From: Argopecten irradians
Lineage: Eukaryota; Mollusca; Bivalvia; Pectinida; Pectinidae
Length of the DNA: 64,000 nt
Assembly: GCF_041381155.1 (NCBI RefSeq)
Contig: NC_091146.1
Location: forward strand, 496,001 to 560,000
Reading direction: 5' to 3'
Shown here: positions 32,901 to 46,639 of the stretch, in pieces
Position numbering within the stretch: the stretch's first letter is position 1
How the letters are laid out: each line of letters starts with the position of its first letter
Notes under the pieces: generated by a model
Database searches by the model: none
The model's input: the letters and a program-made list of their open reading frames with translations, nothing else
What the model was told of the DNA's origin: nothing
Program-made: the position numbers and the translations under genes

Positions 32901-35900
32901 AAAGACAGCTAGAGTTAATAATCCTATTGTTGTCACTGACCCACCACTCTCTGTTGTTAAACCAATAAAAGACAGCTAGGGTTAATAATCCTATTGTTGT
33001 CACTGACCCACCACTCTCTGTTGTTAAACCAATAAAAGACAGCTAGGGTTAATAATCCTATTGTTGTCACTGACCCACCACTCTCTGTTGTTAAACCAAT
33101 AAAAGACAGCTAGGTTTAATAATCCTATTGTTGTCACTCGCCCACCACTCTCTGTTGTTAACCAATAAAAGACAGCTAGAGTTAATAATCCTATTGTTGT
33201 CACTGACCCACCACTCTCTGTTGTTAAACCAATAAAAGACAGCTAGGGTTAATAATCCTATTGTTGTCACTGACCCACCACTCTCTGTTGTTAAACCAAT
33301 AAAAGACAGCTAGAGTTAATAATCCTATTGTTGTCACTGACCCACCACTCTCTGTTGTTAAACCAATAAAAGACAGCTAGGGTTAATAATCCTATTGTTG
33401 TCACTGACCCACCACTCTCTGTTGTTAAACCAATAAAAGACAGCTAGAGTTAATAATCCTATTGTTGTCACTGACCCACCACTCTCTGTTGTTAAACCAA
33501 TAAAAGACAGCTAGGTTAATAATCCTATTGTTGTCACTGACCCACCACTCTCTGTTGTTAAACCAATAAAAGACAGCTAGAGTTAATAATCCTATTGTTG
33601 TCACTGACCCACCACTCTCTGTTGTTAAACCAATAAAAGACAGCTAGGGTTAATAATCCTATTGTTGTCACTGACCCACCACTCTCTGTTGTTAAACCAA
33701 TAAAAGACAGCTAGGGTTAATAATCCTATTGTTGTCACTGACCCACCACTCTCTGTTGTTAAACCAATAAAAGACAGCTAGAGTTAATAATCCTATTGTT
33801 GTCACTGACCCACCACTCTCTGTTGTTAAACCAATAAAAGACAGCTAGGGTTAATAATCCTATTGTTGTCACTGACCCACCACTCTCTGTTGTTAAACCA
33901 ATAAAAGACAGCTAGGGTTAATAATCCTATTGTTGTCACTGACCCACCACTCTCTGTTGTTAAACCAATAAAAGACAGCTAGGGTTAATAATCCTATTGT
34001 TGTCACTGACCCACCACTCTCTGTTGTTAAACCAATAAAAGACAGCTAGGGTTAATAATCCTATTGTTGTCACTGACCCACCACTCTCTGTTGTTAAACC
34101 AATAAAAGACAGCTAGAGTTAATAATCCTATTGTTGTCACTGACCCACCACTCTCTGTTGTTAAACCAATAAAAGACAGCTAGGGTTAATAATCCTATTG
34201 TTGTCACTGACCCACCACTCTCTGTTGTTAAACCAATAAAAGACAGCTAGGGTTAATAATCCTATTGTTGTCACTGACCCACCACTCTCTGTTGTTAAAC
34301 CAATAAAAGACAGCTAGAGTATAATAATCCTATTGTTGTCACTGACCCACCACTCTCTGTTGTTAAACCAATAAAAGACAGCTAGGTTAATAATCCTATT
34401 GTTGTCACTGACCCACCACTCTCTGTTGTTAAACCAATAAAAGACAGCTAGAGTTAATAATCCTATTGTTGTCACTGACCCACCACTCTCTGTTGTTAAA
34501 CCAATAAAAGACAGCTAGGGTTAATAATCCTATTGTTGTCACTGACCCACCACTCTCTGTTGTTAAACCAATAAAAGACAGCTAGGGTTAATAATCCTAT
34601 TGTTGTCACTGACCCACCACTCTCTGTTGTTAAACCAATAAAAGACAGCTAGGAGTTAATAATCCTATTGTTGTCACTGACCCACCACTCTCTGTTGTTA
34701 AACCAATAAAAGACAGCTAGGTATAATCCTATTTGTCATGCCACACTCTGTTGTTAAACCAATAAAAACAGCTAGGTTAATAATCCTATTGTTGTCACTG
34801 ACCCACCACTCTCTGTTGTTAAACCAATAAAAGACAGCTAGGGTTAATAATCCTATTGTTGTCACTGACCCACCACTCTCTGTTGTTAAACCAATAAAAG
34901 ACAGCTAGAGTTAATAATCCTATTGTTGTCACTGACCCACCACTCTCTGTTGTTAAACCAATAAAAGACAGCTAGGGTTAATAATCCTATTGTTGTCACT
35001 GACCCACCACTCTCTGTTGTTAAACCAATAAAAGACAGCTAGAGTTAATAATCCTATTGTTGTCACTGACCCACCACTCTCTGTTGTTAAACCAATAAAA
35101 GACAGCTAGGTTAATAATCCTATATTATCACTGACCCACCACTCTCTGTTGTTAAACCAATAAAAGACAGCTAGAGTTAATAATCCTATTGTTGTCACTG
35201 ACCCACCACTCTCTGTTGTTAAACCAATAAAAGACAGCTAGGGTTAATAATCCTATTGTTGTCACTGACCCACCACTCTCTGTTGTTAAACCAATAAAAG
35301 ACAGCTAGGTTAATAATCCTATTGTTGTCACTGACCCACCACTCTCTGTTGTTAAACCAATAAAAGACAGCTAGAGTTAATAATCCTATTGTTGTCACTG
35401 ACCCACCACTCTCTGTTGTTAAACCAATAAAAGACAGCTAGAGTTAATAATCCTATTGTTGTCACTGACCCACCACTCTCTGTTGTTAAACCAATAAAAG
35501 ACAGCTAGAGTTAATAATCCTATTGTTGTCACTGACCCACCACTCTCTGTTGTTAAACCAATAAAAGACAGCTAGAGTTAATAATCCTATTGTTGTCACT
35601 GACCCACCACTCTCTGTTGTTAAACCAATAAAAGACAGCTAGAGTTAATAATCCTATTGTTGTCACTGACCCACCACTCTCTGTTGTTAAACCAATAAAA
35701 GACAGCTAGAGTTAATAATCCTATTGTTGTCACTGGCCCACCACTCTCTGTTGTTAAACCAATAAAAGACAGCTAGAGTTAATAATCCTATTGTTGTCAC
35801 TGACCCACCACTCTCTGTTGTTAAACCAATAAAAGACAGCTAGAGTTAATAATCCTATTGTTGTCACTGACCCACCACTCTCTGTTGTTAAACCAATAAA

Positions 35901-38900
35901 AGACAGCTAGGGTTAATAATCCTATTGTTGTCACTGACCCACCACTCTCTGTTGTTAAACCAATAAAAGACAGCTAGGGTTAATAATCCTATTGTTGTCA
36001 CTGACCCACCACTCTCTGTTGTTAAACCAATAAAAGACAGCTAGAGTTAATAATCCTATTGTTGTCACTGACCCACCACTCTCTGTTGTTAAACCAATAA
36101 AAGACAGCTAGGTTAATAATCCTATTGTTGTCACTGACCCACCACTCTCTGTTGTTAAACCAATAAAAGACAGCTAGGTTAATAATCCTATTGTTGTCAC
36201 TGACCCACCACTCTCTGTTGTTAAACCAATAAAAGACAGCTAGGGTTAATAATCCTATTGTTGTCACTGACCCACCACTCTCTGTTGTTAAACCAATAAA
36301 AGACAGCTAGGGTTAATAATCCTATTGTTGTCACTGACCCACCACTCTCTGTTGTTAAACCAATAAAAGACAGCTAGGGTTAATAATCCTATTGTTGTCA
36401 CTGACCCACCACTCTCTGTTGTTAAACCAATAAAAGACAGCTAGGTTAATAATCCTATTGTTGTCACTGACCCACCACTCTCTGTTGTTAAACCAATAAA
36501 AGACAGCTAGGGTTAATAATCCTATTGTTGTCACTGACCCACCACTCTCTGTTGTTAAACCAATAAAAGACAGCTAGGGTTAATAATCCTATTGTTGTCA
36601 CTGACCCACCACTCTCTGTTGTTAAACCAATAAAAGACAGCTAGGGTTAATAATCCTATTGTTGTCACTGACCCACCACTCTCTGTTGTTAAACCAATAA
36701 AAGACAGCTAGGGTTAATAATCCTATTGTTGTCACTGACCCACCACTCTCTGTTGTTAAACCAATAAAAGACAGCTAGAGTTAATAATCCTATTGTTGTC
36801 ACTGACCCACCACTCTCTGTTGTTAAACCAATAAAAGACAGCTAGGGTTAATAATCCTATTGTTGTCACTGACCCACCACTCTCTGTTGTTAAACCAATA
36901 AAAGACAGCTAGGTTAATAATCCTATTGTTGTCACTGACCCACCACTCTCTGTTGTTAAACCAATAAAAGACAGCTAGGGTTAATAATCCTATTGTTGTC
37001 ACTGACCCACCACTCTCTGTTGTTAAACCAATAAAAGACAGCTAGAGTTAATAATCCTATTGTTGTCACTGACCCACCACTCTCTGTTGTTAAACCAATA
37101 AAAGACAGCTAGGGTTAATAATCCTATTGTTGTCACTGACCCACCACTCTCTGTTGTTAAACCAATAAAAGACAGCTAGAGTTAATAATCCTATTGTTGT
37201 CACTGACCCACCACTCTCTGTTGTTAAACCAATAAAAGACAGCTAGAGTTAATAATCCTATTGTTGTCACTGACCCACCACTCTCTGTTGTTAAACCAAT
37301 AAAAGACAGCTAGGGTTAATAATCCTATTGTTGTCACTGACCCACCACTCTCTGTTGTTAAACCAATAAAAGACAGCTAGAGTTAATAATCCTATTGTTG
37401 TCACTGACCCACCACTCTCTGTTGTTAAACCAATAAAAGACAGCTAGAGTTAATAATCCTATTGTTGTCACTGACCCACCACTCTCTGTTGTTAAACCAA
37501 TAAAAGACAGCTAGAGTTAATAATCCTATTGTTGTCACTGACCCACCACTCTCTGTTGTTAAACCAATAAAAGACAGCTAGAGTTAATAATCCTATTGTT
37601 GTCACTGACCCACCACTCTCTGTTGTTAAACCAATAAAAGACAGCTAGGGTTAATAATCCTATTGTTGTCACTGACCCACCACTCTCTGTTGTTAAACCA
37701 ATAAAAGACAGCTAGAGTTAATAATCCTATTGTTGTCACTGACCCACCACTCTCTGTTGTTAAACCAATAAAAGACAGCTAGAGTTAATAATCCTATTGT
37801 TGTCACTGACCCACCACTCTCTGTTGTTAAACCAATAAAAGACAGCTAGAGTTAATAATCCTATTGTTGTCACTGACCCACCACTCTCTGTTGTTAAACC
37901 AATAAAAGACAGCTAGAGTTAATAATCCTATTGTTGTCACTGACCCACCACTCTCTGTTGTTAAACCAATAAAAGACAGCTAGAGTTAATAATCCTATTG
38001 TTGTCACTGACCCACCACTCTCTGTTGTTAAACCAATAAAAGACAGCTAGAGTTAATAATCCTATTGTTGTCACTGACCCACCACTCTCTGTTGTTAAAC
38101 CAATAAAAGACAGCTAGGGTTAATAATCCTATTGTTGTCACTGACCCACCACTCTCTGTTGTTAAACCAATAAAAGACAGCTAGAGTTAATAATCCTATT
38201 GTTGTCACTGACCCACCACTCTCTGTTGTTAAACCAATAAAAGACAGCTAGGGTTAATAATCCTATTGTTGTCACTGACCCACCACTCTCTGTTGTTAAA
38301 CCAATAAAAGACAGCTAGGGTTAATAATCCTATTGTTGTCACTGACCCACCACTCTCTGTTGTTAAACCAATAAAAGACAGCTAGGGTTAATAATCCTAT
38401 TGTTGTCACTGACCCACCACTCTCTGTTGTTAAACCAATAAAAGACAGCTAGGGTTAATAATCCTATTGTTGTCACTGACCCACCACTCTCTGTTGTTAA
38501 ACCAATAAAAGACAGCTAGGGTTAATAATCCTATTGTTGTCACTGACCCACCACTCTCTGTTGTTAAACCAATAAAAGACAGCTAGGGTTAATAATCCTA
38601 TTGTTGTCACTGACCCACCACTCTCTGTTGTTAAACCAATAAAAGACAGCTAGTATGATTAACATAAAAGACAGCTAGTTAATAATCCTATTGTTGTCAC
38701 TGACCCACCACTCTCTGTTGTTAAACCAATAAAAGACAGCTAGGGTTAATAATCCTATTGTTGTCACTGACCCACCACTCTCTGTTGTTAAACCAATAAA
38801 AGACAGCTAGGGTTAATAATCCTATTGTTGTCACTGACCCACCACTCTCTGTTGTTAAACCAATAAAAGACAGCTAGGGTTAATAATCCTATTGTTGTCA

Positions 38901-41900
38901 CTGACCCACCACTCTCTGTTGTTAAACCAATAAAAGACAGCTAGGGTTAATAATCCTATTGTTGTCACTGACCCACCACTCTCTGTTGTTAAACCAATAA
39001 AAGACAGCTAGGGTTAATAATCCTATTGTTGTCACTGACCCCACCACTCTCTGTTGTTAAACCAATAAAAACAGCTAGGGTTAATAATCCTATTGTTGTC
39101 ACTGACCCACCACTCTCTGTTGTTAAACCAATAAAAGACAGCTAGAGTTAATAATCCTATTGTTGTCACTGACCCACCACTCTCTGTTGTTAAACCAATA
39201 AAAGACAGCTAGAGTTAATAATCCTATTGTTGTCACTGACCCACCACTCTCTGTTGTTAAACCAATAAAAGACAGCTAGAGTTAATAATCCTATTGTCGT
39301 CACTGACCCACATTCTCTGTTGTTAAACCAATAAAAGACAGCTAGAGTTAATAATCCTATTGTTGTCACTGACCCACCACTCTCTGTTGTTAAACCAATA
39401 AAAGACAGCTAGGGTTAATAATCCTATTGTTGTCACTGACCCACCACTCTCTGTTGTTAAACCAATAAAAGACAGCTAGAGTTAATAATCCTATTGTTGT
39501 CACTGACCCACCACTCTCTGTTGTTAAACCAATAAAAGACAGCTAGAGTTAATAATCCTATTGTTGTCACTGACCCACCACTCTCTGTTGTTAAACCAAT
39601 AAAAGACAGCTAGGGTTAATAATCCTATTGTTGTCACTGACCCACCACTCTCTGTTGTTAAACCAATAAAAGACAGCTAGGGTTAATAATCCTATTGTTG
39701 TCACTGACCCACCACTCTCTGTTGTTAAACCAATAAAAGACAGCTAGAGTTAATAATCCTATTGTTGTCACTGACCCACCATCTCTCTGTTGTTAAACCA
39801 ATAAAAGACAGCTAGAGTTAATAATCCTATTGTTGTCACTGACCCACCACTCTCTGTTGTTAAACCAATAAAAAACAGCTAGGGTTAATAATCCTATTGT
39901 TGTCACTGACCCACCACTCTCTGTTGTTAAACCAATAAAAGACAGCTAGAGTTAATAATCCTATTGTTGTCACTGACCCACCACTCTCTGTTGTTAAACC
40001 AATAAAAGACAGCTAGAGTTAATAATCCTATTGTTGTCACTGACCCACCACTCTCTGTTGTTAAACCAATAAAAGACAGCTAGGGTTAATAATCCTATTG
40101 TTGTCACTGACCCACCACTCTCTGTTGTTAAACCAATAAAAGACAGCTAGAGTTAATAATCCTATTGTTGTCACTGACCCACCACTCTCTGTTGTTAAAC
40201 CAATAAAAGACAGCTAGAGATAATAATCCTATTGTTGTCACTGACCCACCACTCTCTGTTGTTAAACCAATAAAAGACAGCTAGAGTTAATAATCCTATT
40301 GTTGTCACTGACCCACCACTCTCTGTTGTTAAACCAATAAAAGACAGCTAGAGTTAATAATCCTATTGTTGTCACTGACCCACCACTCTCTGTTGTTAAA
40401 CCAATAAAAGACAGCTAGAGTTAATAATCCTATTGTTGTCACTGACCCACCACTCTCTGTTGTTAAACCAATAAAAGACAGCTAGAGTTAATAATCCTAT
40501 TGTTGTCACTGACCCACCACTCTCTGTTGTTAAACCAATAAAAGACAGCTAGAGTTAATAATCCTATTGTTGTCACTGACCCACCACTCTCTGTTGTTAA
40601 ACCAATAAAAGACAGCTAGAGTTAATAATCCTATTGTTGTCACTGACCCACCACTCTCTGTTGTTAAACCAATAAAAGACAGCTAGAGTTAATAATCCTA
40701 TTGTTGTCACTGACCCACCACTCTCTGTTGTTAAACCAATAAAAGACAGCTAGAGTTAATAATCCTATTGTTGTCACTGACCCCACCACTCTCTGTTGTT
40801 AAACCAATAAAAGACAGCTAGAGTTAATAATCCTATTGTTGTCACTGACCCACCACTCTCTGTTGTTAAACCAATAAAAGACAGCTAGAGTTAATAATCC
40901 TATTGTTGTCACTGACCCACCACTCTCTGTTGTTAAACCAATAAAAGACAGCTAGAGTTAATAATCCTATTGTTGTCACTGACCCACCACTCTCTGTTGT
41001 TAAACCAATAAAAGACAGCTAGAGTTAATAATCCTATTGTTGTCACTGACCCACCACTCTCTGTTGTTAAACCAATAAAACACAGCTAGAGTTAATAATC
41101 CTATTGTTGTCACTGACCCACCACTCTCTGTTGTTAAACCAATAAAAGACAGCTAGGGTTAATAATCCTATTGTTGTCACTGACCCACCACTCTCTGTTG
41201 TTAAACCAATAAAAGACAGCTAGGGTTAATAATCCTATTGTTGTCACTGACCCACCACTCTCTGTTGTTAAACCAATAAAAGACAGCTAGGGTTAATAAT
41301 CCTATTGTTGTCACTGACCCACCACTCTCTGTTGTTAAACCAATAAAAGACAGCTAGGGTTAATAATCCTATTGTTGTCACTGACCCACCACTCTCTGTT
41401 GTTAAACCAATAAAAGACAGCTAGGGTTAATAATCCTATTGTTGTCACTGACCCACCACTCTCTGTTGTTAAACCAATAAAAGACAGCTAGGGTTAATAA
41501 TCCTATTGTTGTCACTGACCCACCACTCTCTGTTGTTAAACCAATAAAAGACAGCTAGGGTTAATAATCCTATTGTTGTCACTGACCCACCACTCTCTGT
41601 TGTTAAACCAATAAAAGACAGCTAGAGTTAATAATCCTATTGTTGTCACTGACCCACCACTCTCTGTTGTTAAACCAATAAAAGACAGCTAGGGTTAATA
41701 ATCCTATTGTTGTCACTGACCCACCACTCTCTGTTGTTAAACCAATAAAAGACAGCTAGAGTTAATAATCCTATTGTTGTCACTGACCCACCACTCTCTG
41801 TTGTTAAACCAATAAAAGACAGCTAGGGTTAATAATCCTATTGTTGTCACTGACCCACCACTCTCTGTTGTTAAACCAATAAAAGACAGCTAGAGTTAAT

Positions 41901-44900
41901 AATCCTATTGTTGTCACTGACCCACCACTCTCTGTTGTTAAACCAATAAAAGACAGCTAGAGTTAATAATCCTATTGTTGTCACTGACCCACCACTCTCT
42001 GTTGTTAAACCAATAAAAGACAGCTAGAGTTAATAATCCTATTGTTGTCACTGACCCACCACTCTCTGTTGTTAAACCAATAAAAGACAGCTAGGTTAAT
42101 AATCCTATTGTTGTCACTGACCCACCACTCTCTGTTGTTAAACCAATAAAAGACAGCTAGGTTAATAATCCTATTGTTGTCACTGACCCACCACTCTCTG
42201 TTGTTAAACCAATAAAAGACAGCTAGGGTTAATAATCCTATTGTTGTCACTGACCCACCACTCTCTGTTGTTAAACCAATAAAAGACAGCTAGAGTTAAT
42301 AATCCTATTGTTGTCACTGGCCCACCACTCTCTGTTGTTAAACCAATAAAAGACAGCTAGAGTTAATAATCCTATTGTTGTCACTGACCCACCACTCTCT
42401 GTTGTTAAACCAATAAAAGACAGCTAGAGTTAATAATCCTATTGTTGTCACTGACCCACCACTCTCTGTTGTTAAACCAATAAAAGACAGCTAGAGTTAA
42501 TAATCCTATTGTTGTCACTGACCCACCACTCTCTGTTGTTAAACCAATAAAAGACAGCTAGAGTTAATAATCCTATATTGTCACTGACCCACCACTCTCT
42601 GTTGTTAAACCAATAAAAGACAGCTAGAGTTAATAATCCTATTGTTGTCACTGACCCACCACTCTCTGTTGTTAAACCAATAAAAGACAGCTAGAGTTAA
42701 TAATCCTATTGTTGTCACTGACCCACCACTCTCTGTTGTTATACCAATAAAAGACAGCTAGAGTTAATAATCCTATTGTTGTCACTGACCCACCACTCTC
42801 TGTTGTTAAACCAATAAAAGACAGCTAGAGTTAATAATCCTATTGTTGTCACTGACCCACCACTCTCTGTTGTTAAACCAATAAAAGACAGCTAGGGTTA
42901 ATAATCCTATTGTAGTCACTGACCCACCACTCTCTGTTGTTATACCAATAAAAGACAGCTAGAGTTAATACTCCTATTGTAGTCACTGACCCACCACTCT
43001 CTGTTGTTAAACCAATAAAAGACAGCTAGAGTTAATAATCCTATTGTTGTCACTGACCCACCACTCTCTGTTGTTAAACCAATAAAAGACAGCTAGAGTT
43101 AATAATCCTATTGTTGTCACTGACCCACCACTCTCTGTTGTTAAACCAATAAAAGACAGCTAGGGTTAATAATCCTATTGTAGTCACTGACCCACCACTC
43201 TCTGTTGTTAAACCAATAAAAGACAGCTAGAGTTAATAATCCTATTGTTGTCACTGACCCACCACTCTCTGTTGTTAAACCAATAAAAGACAGCTAGGGT
43301 TAATAATCCTATTGTTGTCACTGACCCACCACTCTCTGTTGTTAAACCAATAAAAGACAGCTAGAGTTAATAATCCTATTGTTGTCACTGACCCACCACT
43401 CTCTGTTGTTAAACCAATAAAAGACAGCTAGAGTTAATAATCCTATTGTTGTCACTGACCCACCACTCTCTGTTGTTAAACCAATAAAAGACAGCTAGGG
43501 TTAATAATCCTATTGTTGTCACTGACCCACCACTCTCTGTTGTTAAACCAATAAAAGACAGCTAGAGTTAATAATCCTATTGTTGTCACTGGCCCACCAC
43601 TCTCTGTTGTTAAACCAATAAAAGACAGCTAGGGTTAATAATCCTATTGTTATCACTGACCCACCACTCTCTGTTGTTAAACCAATAAAAGACAGCTAGA
43701 GTTAATAATCCTATTGTTGTCACTGACCCACCACTCTCTGTTGTTAAACCAATAAAAGACAGCTAGGGTTAATAATCCTATTGTTGTCACTGACCCACCA
43801 CTCTCTCTGTTGTTAAACCAATAAAAGACAGCTAGAGTTAATAATCCTATATTGTCACTGACCCACCACTCTCTGTTGTTAAACCAATAAAAGACAGCTA
43901 GAGTTAATAATCCTATTGTTGTCACTGACCCACCACTCTCTGTTGTTAAACCAATAAAAGACAGCTAGGGTTAATAATCCTATTGTTGTCACTGACCCAC
44001 CACTCTCTGTTGTTAAACCAATAAAAGACAGCTAGAGTTAATAATCCTATTGTTGTCACTGACCCACCACTCTCTGTTGTTAAACCAATAAAAGACAGCT
44101 AGAGTTAATAATCCTATTGTTGTCACTGACCCACCACTCTCTGTTGTTAAACCAATAAAAGACAGCTAGAGTTAATAATCCTATTGTTGTCACTGACCCA
44201 CCACTCTCTGTTGTTAAACCAATAAAAGACAGCTAGAGTTAATACTCCAATTGTTGTCACTGACCCACCACTCTCTGTTGTTAAACCAATAAAAGACAGC
44301 TAGAGTTAATAATCCTATTGTTGTCACTGACCCACCACTCTCTGTTGTTAAACCAATAAAAGACAGCTAGAGTTAATAATCCTATTGTTGTCACTGACCC
44401 ACCACTCTCTGTTGTTAAACCAATAAAAGACAGCTAGGGTTAATAATCCTATTGTTGTCACTGACCCACCACTCTCTGTTGTTAAACCAATAAAAGACAG
44501 CTAGGGTTAATAATCCTATTGTTGTCACTGACCCACCACTCTCTGTTGTTAAACCAATAAAAGACAGCTAGGGTTAATAATCCTATTGTTGTCACTGACC
44601 CACCACTCTCTGTTGTTAAACCAATAAAAGACACAGCTAGGGTTAATAATCCTATTGTTGTCACTGACCCACCACTCTCTGTTGTTAAACCAATAAAAGA
44701 CAGCTAGAGTTAATAATCCTATTGTTGTCACTGACCCACCACTCTCTGTTGTTAAACCAATAAAAGACAGCTAGAGTTAATAATCCTATTGTTGTCACTG
44801 ACCCACCACTCTCTGTTGTTAAACCAATAAAAGACAGCTAGGGTTAATAATCCTATTGTTGTCACTGACCCACCACTCTCTGTTGTTAAACCAATAAAAG

Positions 44901-45491
44901 ACAGCTAGAGTTAATAATCCTATTGTTGTCACTGACCCACCACTCTCTGTTGTTAAACCAATAAAAGACAGCTAGAGTTAATAATCCTATTGTTGTCACT
45001 GACCCACCACTCTCTGTTGTTAAACCAATAAAAGACAGCTAGGGTTAATAATCCTATTGTTGTCACTGACCCACCACTCTCTGTTGTTAAACCAATAAAA
45101 GACAGCTAGAGTTAATAATCCTATTGTTGTCACTGACCCACCACTCTCTGTTGTTAAACCAATAAAAGACAGCTAGAGTTAATAATCCTATTGTTGTCAC
45201 TGACCCACCACTCTCTGTTGTTAAACCAATAAAAGACAGCTAGAGTTAATAATCCTATTGTTGTCACTGACCCACCACTCTCTGTTGTTAAACCAATAAA
45301 AGACAGCTAGGGTTAATAATCCTATTGTTGTCACTGACCCACCACTCTCTGTTGTTATACCAATAAAAGACAGCTAGAGTTAATAATCCTATTGTTGTCA
45401 CTGACCCACCACTCTCTGTTGTTAAACCAATAAAAGACAGCTAGGGTTAATAATCCTATTGTTGTCACTCGCCCACCACTCACCGTTGTTA
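26955..45491. repeat. 67-bp satellite array, about 277 monomers
   Basis: The monomer begins GTTAATAATCCTATTGTTG and ends ACCAATAAAAGACAGCTAG plus one variable base. Monomers are almost identical. The main variation is the base before GTTAATAA: G, A, or deleted (66-bp form). Rare variants include TGTAGTCACTG (only 42.9-43.2 kb), CACTGGCCC (35.7, 42.3, 43.6 kb), CACTCGCCC (33.1 kb and the right edge) and damaged monomers at 34.72-34.78 and 38.65-38.69 kb. On the minus strand a 66-bp monomer is open and gives short open frames with REWWVSDNNRIIN, but 67-bp monomers shift frame, so it is not a gene. The left edge abuts a truncated LINE; on the right it decays into unique sequence. Confidence 0.97.
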
Positions 45492-46019
45492 GGATCATAA
45501 TTGAGGTACGGAAGAACAGTTAACATATCATAGTTTGATAAACATTACCTTTATCAAATTTTCAATTTTCTGTTAATGGCCTACTACCTTTCCAAAACGA
45601 TTTTTTTTTTTTTTAATTAAAATGTAAAACGAAATTGATAATTTTGTAGAGTCGCAAAAGTTATTAGCCTATCGTTAATAATATACTTATCATCGCCTTA
45701 TGAACAATTTAATTAAAATAAATTAAATGTTAATTTTCATAACGGGATCGACTGATTTTCACGTCATCGTCATTATTACCACGCGTTAGTTGACTTTCAC
45801 AGCGCTAGACGGTGAAACAGCGAAATGAATCCTCATTGTTAACGTAGATTATGGAGGGAATCATTTATTTGGTGTTGTAACCTCATCATAGGCCATCAAT
45901 ATATACTTCCGTCTGTTATTGTTGTTTTCAAGAAACTTCATATTTTGGCTTAGGAAAGGTAGTGGGCCTTTAAAATTAGCCTTATTTTCAGGAAAGGATT
46001 AACGAATTGTAATACTTAC
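45492..46019. other. Unique AT-rich flank of the satellite
   Basis: Contains a T-run near 45600-45615. I see no exon before 46020. It is probably intronic to the fibrinogen-like gene if that gene extends leftward. Confidence 0.4.
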
Positions 46020-46141
46020 AGTCCAGGGTCCTTCGTCTGTGTCCATGTCACAATAAACATCGTCACTCCGGCCAGAGGTCAAGGTCACTCTGTATATACC
46101 GGATGGACTGCCGGGTAAGAATGCACTACAACCTCTGAGAC
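46020..46141 (-). CDS. Single exon of a fibrinogen-related (FReD) protein
   Basis: On the minus strand a 122-bp exon runs from an acceptor (CCTGTATAG) at 46142 to a donor (GTAAGTATT) at 46019. It encodes RGCSAFLPGSPSGIY and VYCDMDTDEGPWT. The C...G..SGxY......VYCDM.T..GxWT pattern is the N-terminal part of the fibrinogen C-terminal domain, found in invertebrate FReD/ficolin/tenascin-like secreted lectins. Here GGW reads GPW. No neighbouring exons were identified; downstream ones would lie toward the satellite and upstream ones above 46.2 kb. It could be a live gene extending beyond recognisable exons or an isolated remnant. Confidence 0.65.
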
Positions 46142-46229
46142 CTATACAGGAAATATTGATGAGATAATATTAATATTTTATACACAGTCTGCACATATAA
46201 GTCTAATATCTCATACCACGTAATTATAA

Positions 46230-46346
46230 ACAGCTCTGTGTTGCAGTTACCCTGATCACGACAAAATAGACATTTTAAGTTAACCTAATCATTATGTTGC
46301 AGTTACCCTGATCACGACAAAATAGACATTTTAAGTTACCCTAATC
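46230..46346. repeat. Two-copy ~60-bp tandem duplication
   Basis: TGTTGCAGTTACCCTGATCA...TTTTAAGTTA(A)CC(C)TAATCAT occurs twice in a row with one or two differences. It is non-coding as far as can be seen. Confidence 0.7.
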
Positions 46347-46639
46347 ATATGCAATTTTACATGCTTGATTTTAACGTCTATGGATCTTTATGCATATGAC
46401 TTACTCTTAAAATATTGCTGATATCGTACGAAGACGCGATCTACTGCGGTTATACAAGAAAAACATCCGTCTATGCTGTAAACAGACTGTCGCCATTTTG
46501 GATATGGGTAACTGCTGTTACCCAAATCCGGTTCCCCCATGTGAGGCTATTACTGTGACGAATCCTATCAGACGTTAAAAGAACCGAGTGAATATACATA
46601 ATATGTAAGTTGTCTTGGTTATTTGTTTATTTAGACATT

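Noticed and set aside
28812-44731. Repeated 60-82 codon frames in the 67-bp array (REWWVSDNNRIIN)
   Set aside because: Each open stretch depends on 66-bp monomers or chance; identical copies recur wherever the same variant string occurs. Not genes.
26955-45491. CRISPR array
   Set aside because: There are no unique spacers: whole 67-bp monomers are identical, in a eukaryotic context with no cas genes.
26955-45491. Satellite derived from the neighbouring fibrinogen-like gene
   Set aside because: The minus-strand monomer has WW and VSDNN but no aligned FReD motif, and the flanking exon shows no stepwise transition into the repeat.
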